Shown here: piece by piece, positions 6,373 through 13,195 of the stretch
Position numbering within the stretch: position 1 is the first letter of the stretch
How the letters are laid out: each line of letters starts with the position of its first letter
NCBI GenBank assembly: GCA_934454035.1
Contig: CAKSFY010000057.1
Span: 1 to 13,195 of the forward strand
Direction: 5' to 3'
DNA from: an uncultured Clostridia bacterium
GTDB taxonomy: Bacteria > Bacillota > Clostridia > UBA1381
Length of the DNA: 13,195 bases
Position numbers and translations under genes: made by a program
Notes under the pieces: model-generated
The model's input: only the letters and a program-made list of their open reading frames with translations
Told to the model about the DNA's origin: nothing
Database searches by the model: none

Positions 6373-7562
6373 TTGCTGAATTTATGCCATGTGTTCCTTC
6401 GGGAAAAGTAAAAGCACCGCCTTCAAAAAGTGCGGCGCACAGATATTTAATCTCGGCATTTTTATCCGGCGGAGAATGCAGACTGGATAATATAGCTCTT
6501 TCAGAGGATATCAAAGCAACAATAGGCTGTTTGGAAAAACTGGGAGTAAGTGCCGAATATAACGGTGATTCGGTGATAATAAAGCCGTCATCACCAAAAA
6601 AAGGCGTACTGAACTGCAATGAAAGCGGCAGCACGTTAAGGTTTTTAATACCGATAGCACTGACAAAAAATGAAGAAATTACATTTACGGGGAGTAAAAA
6701 GCTTTTTGAACGTCCTTTAAACGTATATGAAGAAATAGCAAGAGATAACGGATTTATATTTGATAAAAAGGATAATATTCTTACGGTAAAAGGACTTTTA
6801 AAAAGCGGCAGATATTTAGTAAAAGGAGATATAAGCAGCCAGTTTATAACCGGTTTGATATTTGGCCTGTCCACTCTCTCGGGTGAAAGTATTATTGAAG
6901 TAATTCCTCCGTTTGAAAGCCGTTCATATGTTAATATTACTCTTTCGGTTATAAAGCGATTCGGTATTTCGGCAGAGCTTTCGGGAAACGAAATAAAAAT
7001 AAAAGGCGGAGAAAAATACATTCCTCAAAACATAACGGTTGAGGGTGATTATTCAAATGCTGCTTATATAGAGGCACTTTCATTTCTCGGCGGAGATGTG
7101 TCGGTTTCCGGTCTCGGTACAACCGAGCAGGGCGATGCAATTTATAAAAGCTATTTTAAAAAGCTCAAAAGCTATACAGAGCTTGACATTACCGACTGCC
7201 CCGACCTGGGGCCTGTATTGATTGTCGTAGCAGCTGCTGAGAGCGGCGCACGGTTAACAGGGACAAAAAGACTTGCTGTAAAGGAAAGCGACAGAGGTGC
7301 GGCAATGGCTGCTGAACTGGAAAAATTCGGTGTTACGATAAAATGCCTCGATAATGAAATAATAATCGAAAAGGCAGAGCTTCAAAAACCTGAAAAAACT
7401 CTCAGTTCGCATAACGACCACAGAATTTTGATGGCATTAGCGGTTCTTTTGTGCAAAACAGGCGGAAAAATATCCGGTGCGGAAGCGGTAAGAAAAAGCT
7501 TTCCCGATTATTTTGACATAATAAAATCACTCGGCGCAAAGGTCGGGCTTAAGGAGGATTGA
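6369..7562 (+). CDS. aroA: 3-phosphoshikimate 1-carboxyvinyltransferase (EPSP synthase)
   Basis: Transfers the enolpyruvyl group of PEP to shikimate-3-phosphate. 397 residues, slightly short of the usual 420-440. Seen are PPSKSAAHR (K20, S21, R25), ESGSTLR (85-91) in the PEP/glyphosate-contact region, SSQF in the middle, KESDRG (305-310), NDHRILMA (D350-R352) and SFPDYF near the end. The E. coli-like NAGTAMR loop is replaced by ESGSTLR, and the usual hydrophobic residue after KESDR is Gly. Glyphosate behaviour cannot be predicted from this. The ATG overlaps the aroQ stop (ATGA). Its ribosome site is weak (GGTGGA, about 5 nt upstream), so translation probably depends on coupling to aroQ. Confidence 0.95.
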   Translation: MIAEFMPCVPSGKVKAPPSKSAAHRYLISAFLSGGECRLDNIALSEDIKATIGCLEKLGVSAEYNGDSVIIKPSSPKKGVLNCNESGSTLRFLIPIALTKNEEITFTGSKKLFERPLNVYEEIARDNGFIFDKKDNILTVKGLLKSGRYLVKGDISSQFITGLIFGLSTLSGESIIEVIPPFESRSYVNITLSVIKRFGISAELSGNEIKIKGGEKYIPQNITVEGDYSNAAYIEALSFLGGDVSVSGLGTTEQGDAIYKSYFKKLKSYTELDITDCPDLGPVLIVVAAAESGARLTGTKRLAVKESDRGAAMAAELEKFGVTIKCLDNEIIIEKAELQKPEKTLSSHNDHRILMALAVLLCKTGGKISGAEAVRKSFPDYFDIIKSLGAKVGLKED

Positions 7563-7563
7563 C

Positions 7564-8421
7564 ATGATAATAAACACCGATAAAAATTTTTTGATAGTCG
7601 GACTGGGACTAATCGGCGGCAGCTACGCAATGGGCTTAAAGCGGATGGGTTTTAATGTAAGTGCAATCACGAAAGAGCAAAGCTCGGTTGACTATGCAAT
7701 TAAACATAAACTGATTGACAGGGGAACAACGCAAATCGACCGCGATATGATTTCACAGGCGGACATAATAATCTTTGCGCTTTATCCTCACGATTTTATA
7801 AACTGGATCAGAGAAAATCAGCAGTATATAAAAAGCGGCGCTCTGATTACCGATGTGACCGGCGTAAAAGGTTGCGTGGTCTATGAGATTCAGGATATGC
7901 TGCGCAGCGATTTGGAATTTATTGCCGCCCACCCTATGGCAGGGCGAGAGGTTTCGGGAGTAGAAAATGCAACCGACAGAATTTTTCATGACGCCAATTA
8001 TATCGTAACACCGACAGAAAAAAACACACCCGGTGCAATCGAAACATGTATGCAGCTCGGCAGGGTATTGGGATTTAAGCGTGTTTCGCGTCTTTCTCCC
8101 GAGGAGCATGACGACATGATAGGATTTGTTTCGCAGCTGACCCACTGCATAGCGGTAAGTCTGATGACCTGCAATGATGACATCGATATTGAAAAATATA
8201 CCGGTGATTCGTTCAGAGATTTAACAAGGATAGCAAAAATAAACGAAGTCATGTGGACAGAGCTTTTTCTTGATAATAAGGCGGCACTTTTAAAGCAAAT
8301 GGATGAGTTTGACGCACAGTTCAGAAAGCTCAGAAATGCATTGGAGGTCGGCGATGCGGAAAAAATGAAAGAAATTATGAGAAAATCAACACAGCGAAGA
8401 AAAGAATTTGATAAGGAGTAA
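7564..8421 (+). CDS. tyrA: Prephenate dehydrogenase
   Basis: Oxidative decarboxylation of prephenate to 4-hydroxyphenylpyruvate, the Tyr branch. 285 residues: an N-terminal Rossmann domain with GLGLIGGS (13-20), then AAHPMAGRE with the conserved catalytic-region H123, then the helical dimerisation domain with SQLTHCIA (H194). There is no room for a C-terminal ACT domain and no fused chorismate mutase, so prephenate comes from the mutase half of PheA, and any feedback by Tyr would have to act at the active site. The coenzyme (NAD or NADP) cannot be decided with confidence. The start has a full AAGGAGG (7551-7557) inside the end of aroA, with a spacing of 6, and lies one base after the aroA stop. 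Arogenate activity is a less likely alternative. Confidence 0.92.
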   Translation: MIINTDKNFLIVGLGLIGGSYAMGLKRMGFNVSAITKEQSSVDYAIKHKLIDRGTTQIDRDMISQADIIIFALYPHDFINWIRENQQYIKSGALITDVTGVKGCVVYEIQDMLRSDLEFIAAHPMAGREVSGVENATDRIFHDANYIVTPTEKNTPGAIETCMQLGRVLGFKRVSRLSPEEHDDMIGFVSQLTHCIAVSLMTCNDDIDIEKYTGDSFRDLTRIAKINEVMWTELFLDNKAALLKQMDEFDAQFRKLRNALEVGDAEKMKEIMRKSTQRRKEFDKE

Positions 8422-8427
8422 TGAGCT

Positions 8428-9456
8428 ATGAATATGAATTTTAAAAGAAAACTTCCGATTCCTAAGGTTATAAAGGAGGAATATCCTCTCACAGAGGAAA
8501 TGAGCGCCGTAAAGGCAAAAAGAGATAAGGAAATAAAGGCAATACTTGACGGCAGCGATTCAAGGCTTCTTGTAATAATAGGACCATGTTCGGCGGACAA
8601 TGAGGACAGTGTGCTCGACTATATTTCACGTCTTAAAAAAGTTGATGAACAGGTATCGGATAAGCTTATGATTGTACCCAGAATTTACACAAACAAGCCC
8701 AGAACCAACGGAGACGGCTACAAAGGCATGCTTCATCAGCCGGACCCGACTCACGATTCGGATATGCTCAAAGGAATAATTGCAATCCGTTCGCTGCATA
8801 TGAAAGCTCTCAGAGATTTAGGCTACAGCTGCGCTGACGAGATGCTCTATTCCGAAAATCATCGCTATCTTTCCGATTTGCTCTCGTATGTTGCGGTGGG
8901 GGCACGTTCCTCCGAGGACCAGCAGCACAGATTGACCGCGAGCGGACTTGATATACCTGTAGGAATGAAAAATCCGACCGGCGGAGATATTTCCGTAATG
9001 CTCAATTCAATTACCGCAGGACAGCATCCTCATACCTTTATCTACAGAGGGTGGGAGGTTGAAAGTGCAGGAAATCCGTATACCCATGCTATTTTAAGAG
9101 GATATGTAAACAAGCACGGTCAGGCAATTCCCAATTATCATTATGAGGATTTAATCAATCTTTGTGAAGTTTATAACGAAAATAAATTCCAAAACCCGGG
9201 GGTAATAATAGATACAAACCATTCAAATTCGGGAAAAAAATATTTGGAGCAGGTGCGAATCGCAAACGAAGTGCTGCATAGCTGCCGCCACAGTGATGAT
9301 GTGAAAAAGCTTGTAAAAGGGCTTATGATAGAAAGTTATATTGAGGACGGCTCGTGTACTCCGCAAGACCATATTTACGGAAAATCCATTACAGATCCGT
9401 GTCTCGGTTGGGAAAAAACAGAGAACTTGCTTTTATCTTTAGCGGATCAGCTATAA
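8428..9456 (+). CDS. aroF: DAHP synthase, class I (AroF/AroG/AroH type)
   Basis: First pathway enzyme: condenses PEP and erythrose-4-phosphate to DAHP, metal-dependent. 342 residues. Seen are GPCSAD (metal ligand C54), NKPRTNGDGYKG (the KPRT substrate loop), ARSSEDQQHR, DTNHSNSGK (H265), MIESYIEDGS (E302) and SITDP (D323), completing the Cys-His-Glu-Asp metal set. It has the short N-terminal extension of the Phe/Tyr-inhibited family (about 45 residues before the barrel), but which amino acid inhibits it cannot be read here; the symbol aroF is therefore only nominal. The segment after KPRT is one residue longer than the E. coli form by eye. The start at 8428 has AAGGAG (8413-8418) 9 nt upstream; an ATG at 8421 is too close to that site and gives a short frame. 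Last gene of the operon although first in the pathway. Confidence 0.94.
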   Translation: MNMNFKRKLPIPKVIKEEYPLTEEMSAVKAKRDKEIKAILDGSDSRLLVIIGPCSADNEDSVLDYISRLKKVDEQVSDKLMIVPRIYTNKPRTNGDGYKGMLHQPDPTHDSDMLKGIIAIRSLHMKALRDLGYSCADEMLYSENHRYLSDLLSYVAVGARSSEDQQHRLTASGLDIPVGMKNPTGGDISVMLNSITAGQHPHTFIYRGWEVESAGNPYTHAILRGYVNKHGQAIPNYHYEDLINLCEVYNENKFQNPGVIIDTNHSNSGKKYLEQVRIANEVLHSCRHSDDVKKLVKGLMIESYIEDGSCTPQDHIYGKSITDPCLGWEKTENLLLSLADQL

Positions 9457-9510
9457 AAAAGGAGCTGTTTAAAAAGCCGGTCGGCTTTTTAAACAGCTCC
9501 TTCTTTTAAT
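9457..9510. terminator. Bidirectional intrinsic terminator between convergent operons
   Basis: A perfect 18-bp stem (9461-9478 with 9483-9500) around a four-base loop GGTC, starting four bases after the DAHP synthase stop. On the + strand it is followed by TTCTTTT. On the - strand the run of A at 9455-9460 supplies a U-tract, so it can also stop transcripts coming from the glutamine synthetase gene, whose stop lies 49 nt away. The rest of the gap (9511-9548) is AT-rich with no further feature that I can support. Confidence 0.93.
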
Positions 9511-9548
9511 CCTTTTTTTGCGTTCCGGAGGTTTTAACATACATTTAT

Positions 9549-11633
9549 TTAAATTTTATATAATAAATCAGTATACGTCGGGAACGGCCAGTAATCCTTG
9601 CCGACTTTAAGTTCGAGCATATCCGCATAGCGGCGGACAGTGTCCATTTTCGGCAGAATTTCGTCGCGGTAGTATTGGGCAACCTCCTGCTCCTTGCTCT
9701 CGGGAATATTTTCCGGAATTTTATCAACCGCTTTTTTCATAACTTCGGCATTATTTATAAGAGTTTCGATAAGACCGGTAATTTCATTCAGAAGCTTGAG
9801 TTCATTCGGTGTATCAATACCCAAATCGTTTTTAAGTTTAATACCTTTCGCAACTACATTTGAATACTCAATGCAGGCAGGCAGAATTTCCTGATTAACC
9901 ATCTCCAGCATTGTAAGAGCTTCAATGTGCAGTGCTTTGGTATATTCTTCAAGCAAGATTTCATAACGGGAGAAACATTCCGCTTTTGTAAATACTTCAT
10001 GCTTTTTGAACATTTTAACTACCTTTTCGTCAATGAAAGCAGGCAGCGCGTCAACCGCGGTTTTCAGATTCGGGAGACCTCTTTTTTGAGCCTCTTTAAC
10101 CCAATCCTCCGTATAATTGTTTCCGTCAAATATTATTCTTCCGTTTTCGTTTATGGTATCGGTAATAATATTTTTAATTTCCTCATCCGGATTACTGCTT
10201 TTTTCAAGTCTGTCGGCAAATTGGGAAAGTGCCTCGGCAACAATTGTATTAATTACTATATTGATACCGGCAACAGATTGCGATGAACCCGGTGAACGGA
10301 ATTCAAATTTGTTACCTGTAAATGCAAACGGAGATGTTCTGTTTCTGTCGGTTGCGTCTTTTTTTATAACCGGAATGGAATCTACTCCTGCCTGCAGGAG
10401 TGTTTTCTTTTGGTCAACGGTCCATTTTTCGTCTTTTATTGCGTTAATTACTTCGGTCAGCTGGTCGCCCAAGAACATAGACATAATAGCAGGCGGTGCT
10501 TCATTGCCGCCCAGTCTGTGGTCGTTTCCGGCTCTTGCGACCGATGCACGGAGCAGTGCTCCGTTTTCATCGACGGCTTTGATTACTGCGGCAAGGAATA
10601 TTAAAAAGCGCTTGTTTTCAATCGGATTTTTTCCCGGCTTTAACAGATTTTCGCCGGTGTTTGTACCGATTGACCAGTTGTTGTGCTTGCCCGAGCCGTT
10701 GATTCCATCAAAGGGTTTTTCGTGTAAAAGGCAAACAAGCCCGTGGTGAGCAGCTATTCTTTTCATGACCTCCATAGTAATCTGGTTATGGTCGGTTGCT
10801 TCGTTGGCAACTGTGAAAATCGGTGCGAGCTCGTGCTGCGCCGGCGCAACCTCATTATGCTTTGTTTTTGCCAAAACGCCGAGTTTCCAAAGTTCTTCGT
10901 CAAGCTCTTTCATATATGCCGAAACTCTTTCCTTGATAGTTCCGAAATAATGGTCGTCAAGCTCCTGCCCTTTGGCAGGCTTTGCACCGAAAAGAGTTCT
11001 GCCGGTAAGCATAAGGTCCTTACGTTTTTTGTAATATTCTCTGTCAATCAGAAAATACTCCTGTTCGGGACCGACATATGCAATTACCCTTGTAGCATCG
11101 GAACCGAAAAATTTAAGAACCCTCAGCGCCTCTTTGCTGACTGCTTCTATTGAACGCAAAAGCGGTGTTTTTTTGTCAAGAACTTCACCTGTATAAGAAC
11201 AGAAGGTAGTCGGTATGCAGAGTGAATTATCCTTGATGAATGCAAATGATGTCGGATCCCATGCAGTATATCCTCTTGCTTCAAAGGTCGCCCTTAAGCC
11301 GCCTGTCGGGAAACTAGATGCGTCAGGCTCGCCCTTGATAAGCTCTTTTCCCGAAAACTCCATTATGACTTTTCCGTCACTTACAGGTGAGATAAACGCG
11401 TCATGCTTTTCGGCGGTTGCGCCGGTCATCGGCTGGAACCAATGTGTATAGTGGGTTGCACCCTTTTCGATTGCCCAATCCTTCATTGCGTTGGCTACAA
11501 CTTCGGCAACGCCTGCGTCAAGCGGTGTTCCCTCTTTTATAGTGCTTTCAAGCGATTTAAAGGTCGCTTTCGGCAAGCGTTCTCTCATGACAGAAAGATT
11601 GAACACGTTTTGACCGAAATACTCTGTTACCAT
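9549..11633 (-). CDS. glnN: Glutamine synthetase, class III
   Basis: ATP-dependent ligation of ammonia to glutamate; main route of ammonium assimilation, cytoplasmic, usually a double hexamer. 694 residues match the GSIII family (about 700), far longer than GSI (about 450). Visible are the GSIII-typical N-terminus with FGQNVFN and VMRERLPK, ELIKGEPDASSFP (97-109), the metal/glutamate Glu motif GPEQEYF (188-194), KHNEVAPAQHE (258-268), NGSGKHNNWS (312-321, H317) and AGNDHRLGGNEAPP (368-381). The start has GGAGG (complement of 11641-11645) 7 nt upstream. It lies 24 nt downstream of the phosphoglycerate mutase gene with no terminator or convincing promoter between, so co-transcription is inferred. 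The gene is convergent with the aromatic operon. Some annotations call this gene glnA. Confidence 0.96.
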   Translation of the reverse strand: MVTEYFGQNVFNLSVMRERLPKATFKSLESTIKEGTPLDAGVAEVVANAMKDWAIEKGATHYTHWFQPMTGATAEKHDAFISPVSDGKVIMEFSGKELIKGEPDASSFPTGGLRATFEARGYTAWDPTSFAFIKDNSLCIPTTFCSYTGEVLDKKTPLLRSIEAVSKEALRVLKFFGSDATRVIAYVGPEQEYFLIDREYYKKRKDLMLTGRTLFGAKPAKGQELDDHYFGTIKERVSAYMKELDEELWKLGVLAKTKHNEVAPAQHELAPIFTVANEATDHNQITMEVMKRIAAHHGLVCLLHEKPFDGINGSGKHNNWSIGTNTGENLLKPGKNPIENKRFLIFLAAVIKAVDENGALLRASVARAGNDHRLGGNEAPPAIMSMFLGDQLTEVINAIKDEKWTVDQKKTLLQAGVDSIPVIKKDATDRNRTSPFAFTGNKFEFRSPGSSQSVAGINIVINTIVAEALSQFADRLEKSSNPDEEIKNIITDTINENGRIIFDGNNYTEDWVKEAQKRGLPNLKTAVDALPAFIDEKVVKMFKKHEVFTKAECFSRYEILLEEYTKALHIEALTMLEMVNQEILPACIEYSNVVAKGIKLKNDLGIDTPNELKLLNEITGLIETLINNAEVMKKAVDKIPENIPESKEQEVAQYYRDEILPKMDTVRRYADMLELKVGKDYWPFPTYTDLLYKI

Positions 11634-11657
11634 TATACTACCTCCGTTTTGTTATTT

Positions 11658-13195
11658 TTATTTTATTATAAGACTCTTACCCGTCATTTCCTTAGGCTGT
11701 TCAAGCCCCATCAGGTCGAGCATTGTCGGAGCTAAGTCCGCAAGCTTTCCTTTATCAAGCTTAACATCGCCCGCGCCCATTACAATAAGCGGAACGGGAT
11801 TTGTAGTATGAGCAGTGAAAGCTTCATGTGTTTCGGGATCAATCATGCAATCTGCATTACCGTGATCGGCCGTAATCAGGATTTTTCCGTTCTTTGCCAT
11901 AAGAGCGTCAACCACTCTGCCCAGGCATTCGTCAACGGCTTCGACTGCCTTAACGGCTGCCGAAAATACTCCGGTATGACCTACCATATCGCAGTTTGCA
12001 AAGTTTAAGATAATACAGTCATATTTATCCTCGTTAATCAATTCGACACATCTGTCTGCTACAAGATATGCGCTCATTTCCGGCTGCATATCATAAGTTG
12101 CAACCTTCGGCGAAGGAATCAGCTGTCTGTCCTCGCCCTTATAAACTTCTTCAACACCGCCGTTAAAGAAGAATGTTACATGCGCATATTTTTCGGTCTC
12201 GGCAATTCTGAGCTGCGTCATACCCTTTTTGGAAACATACTCGCCAAAGGTATTTACAAGCTTCTCCGGCTTGAAAGCAACCTCGACATTCGGCATGCTT
12301 GCATCATATTGAGTCATGCAGACATAGTAAAGAGGAAATCTTTTTCTGTCAAAGCCGGCAAAATCATCATCCACAAATGTCCTTGTAATCTCTCTGGCTC
12401 TGTCGGGACGGAAGTTAAAGCAAACCACGGAATCGTTTTCACTGATTTTCGCAACAGGCTTTCCGTTTTCGCATATAACCATCGGACGAATAAATTCATC
12501 TGTTATCAGACTGCCGTTTTCGTCCTTTGTTTCATATGATTTTTTGATTGATTCAATCGGGTTTTCGGTCATAGCGCCTTCGTTCTTTACCATGGCGTTG
12601 TATGCTTTTACTACTCTGTCCCAGTTTGTGTCTCTGTCCATTGCAAAATAACGTCCGCTGATTGTTGCTATTTTGCCGATTCCGGCTTCGTTTAATTTGT
12701 TCTGAAGCTGCTCGATAAATTCCACGCCCGACGTCGGAGAAACGTCTCTGCCGTCCATAATGCAGTGGATGTATACTTTATCAAGTCCGTTCTTTTTTGC
12801 CATATCTATAAGACCGAACAGGTGGTCAATGTGGCTGTGAACGCCGCCGTTTGACAAAAGCCCGATAAAGTGCATTGCCGAATTGTGCTTTTTGCAGTTT
12901 TCAACCGCGCCCTTCAAGGCTTCGTTTGAGAAAAAGTCACCGTCCGAAATTGACTTTGTAATTCTTGTAAGCTCCTGATATACAACTCTGCCTGCACCGA
13001 TATTGGTGTGACCGACCTCGGAATTTCCCATCTGTCCGTCGGGCAGACCTACGCTCATTCCGCTTGCATACAGGATAGTATTCGGATAGTTCTTGAAATA
13101 GCTGTCAATATGCGGTTTTTTTGCCGCTTTGATTGCATTGCCCTCTGTGACTTCATTAATGCCGAAGCCGTCGAGAATTATTAAAGCTATAGGAT
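11658..13195 (-). CDS. gpmI: 2,3-bisphosphoglycerate-independent phosphoglycerate mutase (5' end cut by the window)
   Basis: Interconverts 3- and 2-phosphoglycerate in glycolysis/gluconeogenesis through a phosphoserine intermediate, using two Mn ions. The frame stays open to the right edge: 45 codons lie upstream of the internal Met at 13056-13058 and include ILDGFG, the conserved N-terminal metal-site motif. The visible 511 codons (with stop) lack only about the first 4-5 residues of a roughly 515-residue family. The catalytic Ser lies in GQMGNSEVGH (12 codons after that Met). Others seen are the substrate-binding MDGRDVSP and GRYFAMDRD, and the C-terminal metal motifs ADHGNAD and HTTNPVPL. 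Its promoter and start are outside the window. It is probably co-transcribed with the downstream glutamine synthetase gene. Confidence 0.96.
   Translation of the reverse strand, partial: PIALIILDGFGINEVTEGNAIKAAKKPHIDSYFKNYPNTILYASGMSVGLPDGQMGNSEVGHTNIGAGRVVYQELTRITKSISDGDFFSNEALKGAVENCKKHNSAMHFIGLLSNGGVHSHIDHLFGLIDMAKKNGLDKVYIHCIMDGRDVSPTSGVEFIEQLQNKLNEAGIGKIATISGRYFAMDRDTNWDRVVKAYNAMVKNEGAMTENPIESIKKSYETKDENGSLITDEFIRPMVICENGKPVAKISENDSVVCFNFRPDRAREITRTFVDDDFAGFDRKRFPLYYVCMTQYDASMPNVEVAFKPEKLVNTFGEYVSKKGMTQLRIAETEKYAHVTFFFNGGVEEVYKGEDRQLIPSPKVATYDMQPEMSAYLVADRCVELINEDKYDCIILNFANCDMVGHTGVFSAAVKAVEAVDECLGRVVDALMAKNGKILITADHGNADCMIDPETHEAFTAHTTNPVPLIVMGAGDVKLDKGKLADLAPTMLDLMGLEQPKEMTGKSLIIK

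Noticed and set aside
6302..7021. Long open frame (239 codons) antisense to aroQ/aroA
   Set aside because: It is a shadow of the aroA coding strand, with no recognisable protein and no ribosome site context.
10117..10749. Long open frame (210 codons) antisense to the glutamine synthetase gene
   Set aside because: It is Ser-rich shadow sequence opposite a well-conserved gene, with no family resemblance.
11665..11670. TATAAT on the minus strand as a promoter for glutamine synthetase
   Set aside because: No -35 element at 15-19 nt; the nearest candidate (TTGAAC) is 28 nt away. The hexamer lies in the AT-rich last codons of gpmI.
11658..13058. gpmI starting at the Met whose codon ends at 13058
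   Set aside because: The frame stays open to the window edge and the upstream codons encode the conserved ILDGFG metal-site motif, so that Met is internal.

Overview
The window looks like chromosomal core-metabolism DNA from a low-to-moderate-GC Firmicute, probably an anaerobic Clostridia member of the gut type. This is an inference from the strong AGGAGG-like ribosome binding sites before most genes, the class III glutamine synthetase, the TrpB2-type tryptophan synthase beta chain, and protein sequences that read as clostridial. There are no mobile elements, CRISPR arrays, tRNAs or rRNAs. I cannot name the species.

Layout. Positions 1-1245 (+) encode a TrpB2-type PLP enzyme whose N-terminus appears cut by the window edge. 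Positions 1246-1536 are a regulatory leader: a near-consensus sigma-A promoter (TTGACT, 17 nt, TATAAT, with an extended -10), then a 38-residue leader ORF (1322-1438) that is 14/38 Phe or Tyr and carries the run FYYYFYFMF, then a strong intrinsic terminator (1474-1510). Upstream sequence can pair with the terminator in an alternative antiterminator fold. Positions 1537-9456 (+) are eight tightly packed genes: pheA, aroB, aroC, aroE-aroK (fused), aroQ, aroA, tyrA and a class I DAHP synthase gene. Neighbours overlap by 1-4 nt or are separated by at most 6 nt. A perfect 18-bp hairpin (9461-9500) closes the operon and can also serve the convergent genes on the other strand. Positions 9549-11633 (-) encode class III glutamine synthetase. 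Positions 11658-13195 (-) encode cofactor-independent phosphoglycerate mutase, cut by the right edge, 24 nt upstream of the glutamine synthetase gene and probably co-transcribed with it.

How the genes work together. The eight-gene operon encodes every step from PEP plus erythrose-4-phosphate to chorismate, then chorismate mutase/prephenate dehydratase (towards Phe) and prephenate dehydrogenase (towards Tyr). Only the final transaminase is missing, and no Trp-branch gene is in the unit. The leader peptide has Phe and Tyr codons but no Trp codons, which matches the operon's end products. The most interesting part of the window is therefore a ribosome-mediated Phe/Tyr attenuator controlling an entire shikimate-Phe-Tyr operon in a Firmicute, a group where T-box or TRAP control is the textbook mechanism. 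Its leader stop codon lies inside the 5' arm of the proposed antiterminator, as classical attenuation logic requires.
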